Shown here piece by piece: positions 27,159 through 35,444 of a DNA stretch of 57,115 bases (the first letter of the stretch is position 1; the number at the start of each line of letters is the position of its first letter). A model generated the notes under the pieces. It did no database searches, was not told where the DNA came from, and worked only from the letters and a program-made list of their open reading frames with translations. The stretch comes from Bacteroidales bacterium (GTDB lineage Bacteria > Bacteroidota > Bacteroidia > Bacteroidales > WCHB1-69): the NCBI GenBank assembly GCA_017525245.1, contig JAFXTE010000025.1:1-57115 (forward strand), read 5' to 3'. Made by a program: the position numbers and the translations under genes.

Positions 27159-27195
27159 AAGAAATCCCATCTGTTTGAGCTATTCGTAATTTATG

Positions 27196-27203
27196 TATAT
27201 TTG
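27196..27203 (+). promoter_or_regulatory. Bacteroidota -7 element TATATTTG
   Basis: A TAnnTTTG match 83 bp upstream of the heptose kinase gene, so the leader is long. Confidence 0.55.
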
Positions 27204-27286
27204 CGGGTATGATTTTATACTGAAATATTTTCGTATAAATCTGATATATAGTAAAATACAAAAAAATTTAACCGCAATATTACGAT

Positions 27287-28330
27287 ATGATTATTCGCAG
27301 TAAAGTTCCCCTTCGATTAGGTCTCGCCGGTGGAGGCACTGATGTTTCGCCGTTTTCCGACATCTACGGCGGTGCCATCCTCAACGCCACGGTGAACATG
27401 TATGCCTATACTACACTGGAGCCCTTGGACAACGGCCAAATCGTGTTTGAGAATCCTGCCAAAGAAGAGTTAGGAGAAGCGCTACAGGCAACGGAAAATT
27501 TGACGCCGGAAGGATATTTCATCCTTCACAAAGGGGTTTATAACCGCATCGTCAAACAGTTCACGCACAAGCCATTATCCTTCAAGATGAGTACCTTCGT
27601 GGATGCGCCTCCCGGCTCCGGGCTGGGAACCTCTTCCACACTGGTTGTCTCCATTCTTGGTGCGTTCGTTGAATGGCTGAAACTGCCGTTGGGCGAATAC
27701 GACATCGCGAAATTAGCTTACGAAATCGAACGCATAGACCTGCAAATGGCTGGCGGCAAACAGGACCAGTACGCTGCGACTTTCGGCGGTTTCAACTACA
27801 TGGAATTCATCGGCGATAATGTGATTGTCAACCCGTTACGCATCCGCCAACGCTATTTGGACGAGTTAGCGCACAATCTCGTGCTTTATCATACGGCCAC
27901 CAGCCACGTTTCCGCGAAAATCATTGAGGAACAACAGAAAAATGTCCAGTCGAAGAAGCAGAAATCCATTGATGCGATGTTAGCCCTAAAAGAGCAGGCT
28001 TTCCACATGAAGGAGGTGCTGCTGAAGGGCGACCTGGACGCCATCGGGCAGATTTTGGACGAAGGGTGGAAGCACAAGAAGCAGATGGCCGACAGCGTCT
28101 CCAATGCCTTCATCGATGAGGTCTATGAGGCGGCTATCGCGGCGGGAGCAACCGGCGGCAAGATTTCCGGTGCCGGCGGCGGCGGCTTCATGTTCTTCTA
28201 CTGCCCTTCCAACGCACGCTACAAAGTCATCGACCGCCTCGCGGAGTTCGGTGGCCAGTCGAAACGCTACGAATTTGTCACCGAAGGCTTGAAAACGTGG
28301 ACGATGAACGATGAGACGATGAGACGATGA
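27287..28330 (+). CDS. hddA: D-glycero-alpha-D-manno-heptose 7-phosphate kinase
   Basis: A 347-residue GHMP kinase. Motif 1 PLRLGLAGGGTDV is at residues 8-20, the phosphate-binding motif 2 PPGSGLGTSSTLV at 108-120, and motif 3 GKISGAGGGGFMFFY near residue 290. These features are those of HddA, which makes heptose 1,7-bisphosphate in the GDP-heptose route. hddC and gmhA follow at once. The last residues (TMRR) and stop are encoded by an octad repeat. The 1,7-bisphosphate phosphatase GmhB is not in the window. Confidence 0.88.
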   Translation: MIIRSKVPLRLGLAGGGTDVSPFSDIYGGAILNATVNMYAYTTLEPLDNGQIVFENPAKEELGEALQATENLTPEGYFILHKGVYNRIVKQFTHKPLSFKMSTFVDAPPGSGLGTSSTLVVSILGAFVEWLKLPLGEYDIAKLAYEIERIDLQMAGGKQDQYAATFGGFNYMEFIGDNVIVNPLRIRQRYLDELAHNLVLYHTATSHVSAKIIEEQQKNVQSKKQKSIDAMLALKEQAFHMKEVLLKGDLDAIGQILDEGWKHKKQMADSVSNAFIDEVYEAAIAAGATGGKISGAGGGGFMFFYCPSNARYKVIDRLAEFGGQSKRYEFVTEGLKTWTMNDETMRR

Positions 28331-28372
28331 AGCGATGAGACGATGAAACGATAAGACAATGAAACGATGAGT
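28302..28372. repeat. Octad array CGATGAGA, spanning the hddA stop and hddC start
   Basis: One 7-bp unit (28302-28308) is followed by eight 8-bp units of consensus CGATGARA to 28372. The hddA stop TGA at 28328-28330 and the hddC ATG at 28367 both fall inside it. Most units contain ATGA, a stop/start overlap. Related octads occur at 34581-34614 and 47111-47142. Confidence 0.88.
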
Positions 28373-29068
28373 GTTGAAATTAAAGAAGCGATTATTTTGG
28401 CCGGCGGGTTTGGCACGCGGCTGCAAGGCGTGGTCAAAGACCTGCCCAAGCCGATGGCACCCGTCAACGGCAGGCCGTTTTTAACATACATCTTAGATTA
28501 TCTGATTGATTATGAATACCAAAGAGTTGTTTTATCGGTGGGCTACCTACATGAGAAAATTGTGGATTATTTCGGAGAGAGATACAAAACCCTGGAGATT
28601 GACTATGCCGTGGAAGAGGAACCGTTAGGCACGGGCGGCGGCATTCTCTTCGCGATGTCCAAATGCACAACGGACAACGTGTTGGTTATCAATGGCGACA
28701 CGATGTTCAAGGTGGATTTGACGACTTTTGAACGTTTCCATCAAGAAAAAAACGGTTTGCTGTCCATTGTGCTTCGTGAAGTGGAGGATGTTGCCCGCTA
28801 CGGGAGCGTTTCTGTTGGAAATAACGGCATAATCACGCTGTTTTCCGAGAAGCAGGCCTCATCGGGCAGCGGCTTCATCAACGGCGGGGTTTATCTTATC
28901 AACAGAAAAATCTTTGAGAAATATCCCCAGCCGAAGAAATTTTCCTTTGAGAAAGACCTTATGACCAAATACTATACGCAAGAATGTTTTTACGCCATGC
29001 CCTCCGACGGCTACTTTATCGACATCGGCATCCCCGAAGATTATGCCCGGGCGCAACAAGAATTGTGA
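28367..29068 (+). CDS. hddC: D-glycero-alpha-D-manno-heptose 1-phosphate guanylyltransferase
   Basis: A 233-residue nucleotidyltransferase of the sugar-phosphate type. The signature ILAGGFGTRLQGVV with KPMAPVNGRPFL lies at residues 9-35, and NGDTMFKVDL supplies the metal-binding Asp. It joins heptose 1-phosphate to GTP to make GDP-D-glycero-D-manno-heptose. The start lies within the octad array, 37 bp after the hddA stop. The neighbours hddA and gmhA make the assignment much firmer than the sequence alone, which could also be read as a mannose-1-phosphate or glucose-1-phosphate transferase. Confidence 0.82.
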   Translation: MSVEIKEAIILAGGFGTRLQGVVKDLPKPMAPVNGRPFLTYILDYLIDYEYQRVVLSVGYLHEKIVDYFGERYKTLEIDYAVEEEPLGTGGGILFAMSKCTTDNVLVINGDTMFKVDLTTFERFHQEKNGLLSIVLREVEDVARYGSVSVGNNGIITLFSEKQASSGSGFINGGVYLINRKIFEKYPQPKKFSFEKDLMTKYYTQECFYAMPSDGYFIDIGIPEDYARAQQEL

Positions 29069-29120
29069 ATTATTTTCGATGTAGTCAAATTAAAATATAC
29101 ACGAACAAACGAAATGGATA

Positions 29121-29148
29121 GTAGAGACGTTTCATGAAACGTCTCTAC
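29121..29148. repeat. 28-bp perfect palindrome, family A
   Basis: The half-site GTAGAGACGTTTCA is followed directly by its exact reverse complement. It lies between hddC and gmhA and covers an in-frame ATG (29134), so the gmhA start is placed at 29173. Confidence 0.9.
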
Positions 29149-29172
29149 ATTTTCCGAAGAAATAAACCAATA

Positions 29173-29748
29173 ATGAATCAAAGAATATCCCAATCCATTG
29201 AACAATCCATCGCCGTGAAGCAGGCGATTTTGGACAATCCCGAATTTCAAAACCGCATCCAACAAGCTGCGGAGATGATTACCACGTCGCTGCGGGGCGG
29301 TGGCAAAATCCACTTCTGCGGCAATGGTGGCAGCGCGGCAGACGCCCAGCACCTCGCCGCCGAACTCTCCGGCCGCTTCTACTTCGACCGTCCGCCGCTC
29401 AACGCCGAAGCCCTCCACTGCAACACCTCCTATCTCACCGCTGTGGGCAACGACTACGGCTACGACCTCATCTTCTCGCGGCTCCTGCGCGGCACCGCCA
29501 AGACTGGCGACGTCATCGTGGGCATCTCCACATCGGGCAACTCCAAGAATATCCTCAATGCTTTCGAAGTGGCCAAAGAGATGGGCGTGAAAATCATCGC
29601 TATGACCGGCGAAACCGGCGGCGCGATGAAGGACTACGCCGACATTCTGCTGAATGCGCCCTCCAAGGATACCCCGCGCATCCAGGAAAGCCACATCATG
29701 CTCGGGCACATCATCTGCGAACTCGTCGAAACCGCAATGTTCTCTTAA
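29173..29748 (+). CDS. gmhA: D-sedoheptulose 7-phosphate isomerase
   Basis: A 191-residue SIS-domain protein of GmhA length. The motifs are FCGNGGSAADAQHLAAELSG (residues 55-75), VIVGISTSGNSKN and the C-terminal QESHIMLGHIICELVE with the conserved Glu and His. It turns sedoheptulose 7-phosphate into D-glycero-D-manno-heptose 7-phosphate, the substrate of HddA. The start at 29173 is chosen because the earlier ATG lies in the palindrome. A heptad array follows 5 bases after the stop. Confidence 0.9.
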   Translation: MNQRISQSIEQSIAVKQAILDNPEFQNRIQQAAEMITTSLRGGGKIHFCGNGGSAADAQHLAAELSGRFYFDRPPLNAEALHCNTSYLTAVGNDYGYDLIFSRLLRGTAKTGDVIVGISTSGNSKNILNAFEVAKEMGVKIIAMTGETGGAMKDYADILLNAPSKDTPRIQESHIMLGHIICELVETAMFS

Positions 29749-29753
29749 AATAG

Positions 29754-29781
29754 ACCTGAAACCTGAAACTTGAAACTTGAA
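29754..29781. repeat. Heptad array ACCTGAA/ACTTGAA x4
   Basis: Two ACCTGAA and two ACTTGAA units fill most of the gap between gmhA (stop 29748) and the next start at 29788. Confidence 0.85.
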
Positions 29782-29787
29782 ACTATC

Positions 29788-30525
29788 ATGCGTACCCTCT
29801 TATACATCATACGTACCATCAATGTCCTAAAAACCCTCTGGTTCAATTTCAAGGTGTTTCCCTTCGCGGTGGCGAAGAAATTGCCGGTTTGGTTGTACGG
29901 GAAGGTCACGTTCCGCAGTCTGGCGGGGAAAATCGTCATCAACGGACCGATCAGCTCCGGGATGATTCGGATCGGGAAGAACGACCATTACGTGGACACC
30001 GCCATCCAGCAGTGCATCTGGAACGTGCGCGGCACCCTCATTTTCAATGGTCCAGCCATTTTCGGTCACGGCTCCTACGTGGTGATCTCCGACAACGCGA
30101 CACTGGAGTTCGGCGAAAGGGAATCCTATTTCGGCACCAACCTCAAGATTTTCTGCTTCGACAGGATTGTTCTCGGCAGCAACGTGCGTGCTGCCTGGGA
30201 CTGCCAGTTCATGGACACGACGTTCCACTATGTGCAGAACCTCAACCGCAACGGGGAGATTGGTCCGTTGACCAAACCTATTATTCTCGGTGATGACATC
30301 TGGGTTGGAAACCGGACTACTTTCACCAAGGGAGCGGTTGTGCCGAGTAAAACCATCATTGCATCCAACAGTTTGGTAAACAAGGACTTCTCAAATATTG
30401 AACCCTACACAATGTTGGCGGGAATGCCCGCTTCCGTGAAAGCGACAGGCATGAAACGCATCTTTGATCTGGACATCCAGAGCGAAATGGATGAAAAATA
30501 CCACTATGTCCGCACACATCTGTAA
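29788..30525 (+). CDS. Hexapeptide-repeat acyltransferase (left-handed beta-helix)
   Basis: A 245-residue protein with hexapeptide-type repeats in the middle: INGPISSGMIRIGKN, IFNGPAIFGHGSYVVIS, LEFGERESYFG, and later PIILGDDIWVGNRTTFTKG and KTIIASNSLVNKDF. The last two are typical of O-acetyltransferases of the LbH/NodL-like class. The length and the N-terminal basic stretch suggest a membrane-associated enzyme modifying a sugar. The start at 29788 follows the heptad array; a start at 29770 would fall within it. It likely decorates the glycan made by the surrounding genes. Confidence 0.82.
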   Translation: MRTLLYIIRTINVLKTLWFNFKVFPFAVAKKLPVWLYGKVTFRSLAGKIVINGPISSGMIRIGKNDHYVDTAIQQCIWNVRGTLIFNGPAIFGHGSYVVISDNATLEFGERESYFGTNLKIFCFDRIVLGSNVRAAWDCQFMDTTFHYVQNLNRNGEIGPLTKPIILGDDIWVGNRTTFTKGAVVPSKTIIASNSLVNKDFSNIEPYTMLAGMPASVKATGMKRIFDLDIQSEMDEKYHYVRTHL

Positions 30526-30527
30526 AT

Positions 30528-30590
30528 AGTGAATAGTGAACAGTGAACAGTGAACGGCGAACGGTGAGCAGTGAACGGTGAGCAGTGAAT
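30528..30590. repeat. Heptad array AGTGAAC x9
   Basis: Nine 7-bp units (AGTGAAT, AGTGAAC, AGTGAAC, AGTGAAC, GGCGAAC, GGTGAGC, AGTGAAC, GGTGAGC, AGTGAAT) start 2 bases after the acyltransferase stop. Confidence 0.9.
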
Positions 30591-30597
30591 TTTCAAT

Positions 30598-30633
30598 AGT
30601 CTAAGTCTAAGTCATAGTTATAGTCTAAGTCAT
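30598..30633. repeat. Hexad array AGTCTA x6
   Basis: Six 6-bp units (AGTCTA, AGTCTA, AGTCAT, AGTTAT, AGTCTA, AGTCAT) are followed by a partial unit that runs into the ATG at 30639. It is the only period-6 array seen and lies directly next to a heptad array. Confidence 0.8.
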
Positions 30634-30638
30634 AGTCA

Positions 30639-31778
30639 ATGTCAATAAGAAACAACATAGCCGCAGTTTATCATGCCGTCCAACTCGCACGGATGTATCC
30701 GTTTTCACAGCGGATGAAGGTGATGCGCGACTATATCTCCATCTATCGCACTAAAGGACTTACGCATGAGGAGTATTACGAGTTTGAATTTGAGAAGCGG
30801 AGCGAGGAGTTTCGTCAGGGCTTCTTGGGCTTAAATGAACAACATTTCTACTTGGATTTACTTAATCCATTGAAATATATGTCCTTGGCCCGGAATAAGT
30901 ATATGGCGCACAAGATGCTGGAAAACACAGGAATAAGGACATCCGAACTATACTGCTACTACCAACCTGAGGCGCGTTATACAGTCCATACCGAATGTGC
31001 CGGAGATCTCGCTGGCGTGCTGCAAATCCTGAAGGCCAAAAGGGTGCAATCTTGTGTCATCAAGACCACGGAAAGTTCGCATGGCGACAATGTCTGGGTG
31101 ATAAAAAGCATTGGCTATCAAGATGATAATGCTATAATGACCCGCTTTGACGGTCAAGAGCTCACTCTTTCGTCCGTTTTGGGTGAGGAGGCACTGATTT
31201 TCGAGAGTGTGGTGCGCCAGACCGACCAATTTGCCGCATTCAATGATTCTTCGGTGAACACGGTGCGCTTCATGACCGCGCTCTATCCGGACGGTACGGC
31301 GAAGGTAATCGCCACCTTTATCAAAATCGGTAGAGCAGGCCGTTGTGTCGATAATGCCGGCGGCGGTGGGAACGTGGATGTCTGCGTCGATGTGGAGACC
31401 GGCGAAATCCGCCACGCCATCCAGTTTGACGGCTGGCACAACGTAAAAGACATTGACTGCCACCCCGACAACGGCAATCCATTGAATGGGGTCATTATCA
31501 AGAATTGGGACTCCGTGAAGGCGGAAGTAATCCGTTTCCAACAAGCGTTTCCGTATTGTAAAGTCGCAGGCTGGGACATCGCCATCACCGATGACGGGCC
31601 GGTCGTCATCGAAATCAACGATTTTTGGGACCGCACCGGACAGTTTTTCATCCGCAAGGGCTGGCGCAACGAAATACGGGAGTGCTATCTGGCGTGGGAG
31701 AAATTAGGTAGGGACTACATGGTCTATCCACAGCGCCTTCCGTTGGACGACAAAAACTTAACGGCGAAGTTTCAATAG
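30639..31778 (+). CDS. Sugar-transfer associated ATP-grasp protein
   Basis: A 379-residue protein with an ATP-grasp C-terminal domain. The glycine-rich loop NAGGGGNVDVCVD (about residue 240) and the end motif WDIAITDDGPVVIEIND, with metal-binding Glu and Asn, fit the family known as sugar-transfer associated ATP-grasp. Such proteins occur in surface-polysaccharide loci and probably ligate an amino acid or similar group to a sugar or lipid-linked intermediate. The start lies at the end of a hexad repeat. An intrinsic terminator overlaps the stop. Confidence 0.8.
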   Translation: MSIRNNIAAVYHAVQLARMYPFSQRMKVMRDYISIYRTKGLTHEEYYEFEFEKRSEEFRQGFLGLNEQHFYLDLLNPLKYMSLARNKYMAHKMLENTGIRTSELYCYYQPEARYTVHTECAGDLAGVLQILKAKRVQSCVIKTTESSHGDNVWVIKSIGYQDDNAIMTRFDGQELTLSSVLGEEALIFESVVRQTDQFAAFNDSSVNTVRFMTALYPDGTAKVIATFIKIGRAGRCVDNAGGGGNVDVCVDVETGEIRHAIQFDGWHNVKDIDCHPDNGNPLNGVIIKNWDSVKAEVIRFQQAFPYCKVAGWDIAITDDGPVVIEINDFWDRTGQFFIRKGWRNEIRECYLAWEKLGRDYMVYPQRLPLDDKNLTAKFQ

Positions 31779-31798
31779 AAATTTCGCCGTTAAATTTT
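31758..31798 (+). terminator. Intrinsic terminator overlapping the ATP-grasp stop
   Basis: The arms TTAACGGCGAA (31758-31768) and TTCGCCGTTAA (31783-31793) are followed by ATTTTT. The gene's stop at 31776-31778 is in the loop. Confidence 0.75.
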
Positions 31799-31829
31799 TC
31801 TATCTCAAGCTTTTAACAGGTTATATACC

Positions 31830-31885
31830 GCTAAAAGCCAAAAGCCAAAAGCTAACAGCCAATAGCCAAAAGCTAACAGCTAATA
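31830..31885. repeat. Heptad array GCCAAAA/GCTAACA x8, containing a stop codon
   Basis: Eight 7-bp units fill the array. The last unit, read on the minus strand as TATTAGC, supplies the final Tyr codon and TAG stop of the steroid-reductase-like gene. The unit family is the same as at 5444-5547 and 52746-52773. Confidence 0.88.
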
Positions 31886-32689
31886 GATGAACGGGAACAC
31901 CCGTTTCAGACGCTTTTTCTCCATGATTTCGCCGAACTCTTCTTTGTAGTGCTGGTAGATGGCGTTGGCGCGCGGCACGAGGTTGGCGAAAGTCCAGATG
32001 AAGAACACCAGACCGGAAATGGACCATGTGAGGATTGCAAACCCGAGCCACTCCATCAGCTCGCCAAAATAGTTGGCACTCGTAACGTATTCAAACATAA
32101 AGCCTTCTGGAAGATAGTGTTTCGTGTCCTCATCACTTTTGCGGAGATGGCGGATGATGTAGTCCGAGCGCAGGTTGACGTAGAATCCGAAGAGGAAGAT
32201 GATGACACCGATGATGAATTGCGGCGACCAAAGCCACGCGACATCCGTGTAGGAAAGTCCCAGCACGTGATAATTCTGCTTGTAAGACTCGAAGAAAATC
32301 CAGTAACCCTGCATCATGGCGTTCAGAATGTTGAAGGCGATGCCCATAAACATGACCGCAAGAGGCATTTGGCTCTTCTTTCCTTTCATCAACCATGGGA
32401 AAATGAGTGACCTCTGGAAATAGTGGATTTCAAAAATCAGCAGAAAGACCATCGGGACAATGTCAAAACGGTGCGGGGATGCCAACCAGATAATGATCAT
32501 GGCTAAGAAGATGGGGAATTCCATCAGGAACCATGCTAACTTGTTGTTGATACTTTTACCCCATTTGCTGGTGGTGAACATGCCGTAACCGGCCTTCACA
32601 AAGTAAAGGGAGATGAAAACCACCACGGCGATGCCAATCATCACCCAAAGGTATATATTAAAGGCTGTGGTATAAAACTCAGGACTCAT
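31880..32689 (-). CDS. Steroid 5-alpha-reductase-like (DUF1295) membrane protein
   Basis: A 269-residue integral membrane protein with six or so hydrophobic segments. The segment FEIHYFQRSLIFPWLM and the C-terminal region (SDYIIRHLRKS, then GFMFEYVTSANYFGELMEWLGFA) match the 3-oxo-5-alpha-steroid 4-dehydrogenase C-terminal domain, which binds NADPH in eukaryotic members. In bacteria the substrate is usually unknown; an isoprenoid or lipid reduction is possible. It lies 19 bp after sppA and probably ends the typA-sppA transcript. Its final codons come from the heptad array. Confidence 0.82.
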   Translation of the reverse strand: MSPEFYTTAFNIYLWVMIGIAVVVFISLYFVKAGYGMFTTSKWGKSINNKLAWFLMEFPIFLAMIIIWLASPHRFDIVPMVFLLIFEIHYFQRSLIFPWLMKGKKSQMPLAVMFMGIAFNILNAMMQGYWIFFESYKQNYHVLGLSYTDVAWLWSPQFIIGVIIFLFGFYVNLRSDYIIRHLRKSDEDTKHYLPEGFMFEYVTSANYFGELMEWLGFAILTWSISGLVFFIWTFANLVPRANAIYQHYKEEFGEIMEKKRLKRVFPFIY

Positions 32690-32708
32690 AATTTGCTGTT
32701 TTTTAAAG

Positions 32709-34520
32709 TTACTCGATTGTGATAATCATAGGCATGCGAGCTTGCACACCACTGTTGCTCAACACCTGCTGCACTCCGTCATACAAATAGTAGAACTGTC
32801 CCATTTTTTGACGCAAAGCGGCATCCACTTCCTCGTCTTTCATGTTGAAAATCAAAGAGAACCAATCCTTTTGTGCTGGATAATAGGTGATGTCGTATTT
32901 GTCGAGGGAGGCTAACTCTGCAGCTTTGGAAATGGCATCGTTGATGTTGCCCATCGCATCTACCAGACCGAGGCCTAACGCATCGCTGCCTGCCCATACA
33001 CGTCCTTGTCCGATGCTGTCCACGTAGGCGACATCCAAATGACGTCCATCTGCCACACGTTTCGTGAACGTAGCGTAAATGTCTTCGATGGAGGCTTGCA
33101 GCTTCTGGCTTTCCAGTTCGTCCATCGGACGGTACAGGCCGCCCGGGACGGAATGTTTGTTGGAGCCCACCTCATCCATTGTGACGCCGAGCTTGTTCTT
33201 CATGAATTTCTGCAAAGAGGGAACCATACCGAACACACCTATGGAACCGGTGATGGTGTTGGGCTCAGCGAAAATGTAGTCGGCGTTGCAGGAGATGTAA
33301 TAGCCACCAGAGGCCGCATAGTCGCCCATGGAGACCACCACTTTTTTGCCGGCCTTCTTGGCGAGTTCAATTTCGCGCCAGATATTTTCAGACGCTAACG
33401 CGCTGCCGCCAGGGGAATTGACGCGCAACACAATGGCCTTCACGTTGTCGTTCTTATACACTTTGCGGAATTCCTTGACGAACGTTTCGGAATAGATGCC
33501 GCGCTCGCTATCGCCTTTACCGTCGGAAATATTGCCATAGGCATACATCACTGCCACTTTGTTGGTGTTGATTTCTTTATTGGAAATTGTCTTAGCGTAT
33601 TGGTTGACAGACACGTAGTTAACCTTGTCTTTCTCGCCTAAATTCAACTTTGTCTTGATCATTTTCTCCGCTTCATCGGGATAAGCTAACTTATCGACCA
33701 ATTTCAAGCTCAAAGCTTCTTGCGGGGAAGAGCAAAGTAAGTTATCGGCAATATTATTCAGCTGATCCACAGAGAGTTTACGTGATTTGGCGACATCTTG
33801 CACCAAAACTGTCCACAAAGAGTTTGCTAATGTGGACATCTGTTCGCGGTTCGCCTCACTCATCTTATCCAAGAAGTAAGGCTCCACCGCGCTCTTGAAC
33901 TGTCCGTGGCGGAAAATCTGCACGTCAATATCCATTTTGTCAATGAGATTCTTATAGAACATGAGCTGGAACGCATAGCCTCTGAAGCTCAAATCGCCGG
34001 AAGGGTTGAGCAAAATCTTGTCGGCGGCGGTGGCCATGTAGTAGGCGTTTTGCGTATATAAATCGCTATAAGAGTAGATGAACTTGCCAGATTTTTTAAA
34101 TTCCATCAAAGCATCGCGAATGGCTTTTGTGGAGGCGGGTGAAGCGGATACGATCTTGGATTTCAGATAGATACCTTTTATTTTAGGATCCCCGGCCGCC
34201 GCATTGATGGCAGCCAGGATATTGTTCAAACCCAGTCCTTCTTGCATATAATCACCAAAGCTGAAGGGCATTTCTACGACCCGCTCATTGATGGACGCAG
34301 ACAGGTCCAGCAAAAGGACGCTGTTGTCTTTCACATTTGTGGAGGTTGTTGAGGAACCCAACTTCTCAAAGGAAGCAATCATTCCAAGGAACATCAAGAG
34401 GCTCAGAATGGAAACAATGATGGAGGCGAGCACGAAGCCCACCATGGAACCTAACACCACGCGCCAGAACTTGCGTGAACGGGTTTCGGGTTTGCTGTTT
34501 TGTTCGATATTTTCGTTCAT
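32709..34520 (-). CDS. sppA: Signal peptide peptidase SppA, 67K type
   Basis: A 603-residue membrane-anchored serine protease with a duplicated ClpP-like fold, the full length of the 67K type. An N-terminal anchor is at about residues 20-50. The catalytic lysine is K209 in FRHGQFKSAVEPY, and the nucleophile serine is S404 in MGDYAASGGYY. It degrades signal peptides left in the inner membrane. No TAnnTTTG element precedes it, so it may be read from the typA promoter through the methyltransferase gene. Confidence 0.94.
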   Translation of the reverse strand: MNENIEQNSKPETRSRKFWRVVLGSMVGFVLASIIVSILSLLMFLGMIASFEKLGSSTTSTNVKDNSVLLLDLSASINERVVEMPFSFGDYMQEGLGLNNILAAINAAAGDPKIKGIYLKSKIVSASPASTKAIRDALMEFKKSGKFIYSYSDLYTQNAYYMATAADKILLNPSGDLSFRGYAFQLMFYKNLIDKMDIDVQIFRHGQFKSAVEPYFLDKMSEANREQMSTLANSLWTVLVQDVAKSRKLSVDQLNNIADNLLCSSPQEALSLKLVDKLAYPDEAEKMIKTKLNLGEKDKVNYVSVNQYAKTISNKEINTNKVAVMYAYGNISDGKGDSERGIYSETFVKEFRKVYKNDNVKAIVLRVNSPGGSALASENIWREIELAKKAGKKVVVSMGDYAASGGYYISCNADYIFAEPNTITGSIGVFGMVPSLQKFMKNKLGVTMDEVGSNKHSVPGGLYRPMDELESQKLQASIEDIYATFTKRVADGRHLDVAYVDSIGQGRVWAGSDALGLGLVDAMGNINDAISKAAELASLDKYDITYYPAQKDWFSLIFNMKDEEVDAALRQKMGQFYYLYDGVQQVLSNSGVQARMPMIITIE

Positions 34521-34580
34521 ACTGAATTGTTTTAATTTTTCATTATTTATATTCTTGCCCTTTTAAAATCCCTCTGTTTT

Positions 34581-34614
34581 TTTCATCGCCTCATCGTATC
34601 ATCGTCTTTCATCG
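34581..34614. repeat. Octad array (minus strand CGATGAxx), containing a stop codon
   Basis: On the plus strand the units are TTTCATCG, CCTCATCG, TATCATCG and a 10-nt TCTTTCATCG. On the minus strand the CGATGA of the last unit ends the methyltransferase gene as Arg-stop, just as in hddA. Confidence 0.8.
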
Positions 34615-35430
34615 TCCCTTCACAAACACCATGTTAATTCCCCAAAAGGCATGGCGGCGCAAAAATGCACTTTTCTTCCATATCTTTTGCTCTTTTTCTA
34701 TATTTTTTTGCAATTTTTTTTCATTAAAGCAGAGGGACGGCAGGAAACGTATGTATTGGAGGCTGTTTTCGTCCATTTGGAAGCCAGCCTTTTCGAAATG
34801 TTTACGCCACAACTTTTCCGGGCGGATGTTCTCATTTCCCATCAGCACCTCCTTTTTCAGGGTGTCGTCATACATGGAAATCACCCGTTTGTTGCCTCGT
34901 TGCGCGAAAAGCATCGCACTTTTGATCCAGCAGCCGCCATTTTCTTCGATCAGAATCAGTTTTCCGTCGGGTTTGAGCACACGGCGGAAAATCGGCAAGG
35001 CTTCATCCAACGGTTCGATGTGGTGAAGTGTGTCTTGCAAGATAATGTAGTCGAAACTGTTTTCCTCCATGTTTTGATCGAAGAGGTTGGCGTATAGGAA
35101 CGTGCAGAGCGAGGTGTCGCCGTATTGACTCCAGAATTGGCGGCGGCGTTCCCACTCCTCGGGGTAATACTCCAGCGTGGTACCGTAAACGGGTTGCCCT
35201 TTCATGGCGAAATAGAAACCCGTGGTACCGTAGCCGCAGCCACAATCCCAGATTTTCGGGTGTTTGTCGAGGTCGATTTGGCGGTCCAAAAACTCCAAAC
35301 GCTGCATAAAGTAGGCCTTGCGGAACTGCTGGCGCGACGGCGAACCGTCGGTCAGCTTGTAGTAAGGATACAGCCCTCTGTTTTGGCGCAGTTCCTCACA
35401 AAGATGTTCGTAAAAGACCTCCCGCTGCAT
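34609..35430 (-). CDS. Class I SAM-dependent methyltransferase
   Basis: A 273-residue protein with a Rossmann-like methyltransferase core. Motif I, IWDCGCGYGTTG, lies at residues 60-71, and the acidic and post-I strands are in VYGTTLEYYPEE and FDYIILQDTLHHIEPLDEALP, followed by LKPDGKLILIEENGG. The substrate is not evident. It starts 14 bp after the typA stop. The last residues are VFVKGR, with the terminal CGA TGA inside an octad array. Confidence 0.85.
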   Translation of the reverse strand: MQREVFYEHLCEELRQNRGLYPYYKLTDGSPSRQQFRKAYFMQRLEFLDRQIDLDKHPKIWDCGCGYGTTGFYFAMKGQPVYGTTLEYYPEEWERRRQFWSQYGDTSLCTFLYANLFDQNMEENSFDYIILQDTLHHIEPLDEALPIFRRVLKPDGKLILIEENGGCWIKSAMLFAQRGNKRVISMYDDTLKKEVLMGNENIRPEKLWRKHFEKAGFQMDENSLQYIRFLPSLCFNEKKLQKNIEKEQKIWKKSAFLRRHAFWGINMVFVKGR

Positions 35431-35444
35431 GATTTGCGTGCAAA

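Noticed and set aside
30528-30638. CRISPR array
   Set aside because: Units are 6-7 bp with no spacers and no cas genes nearby.
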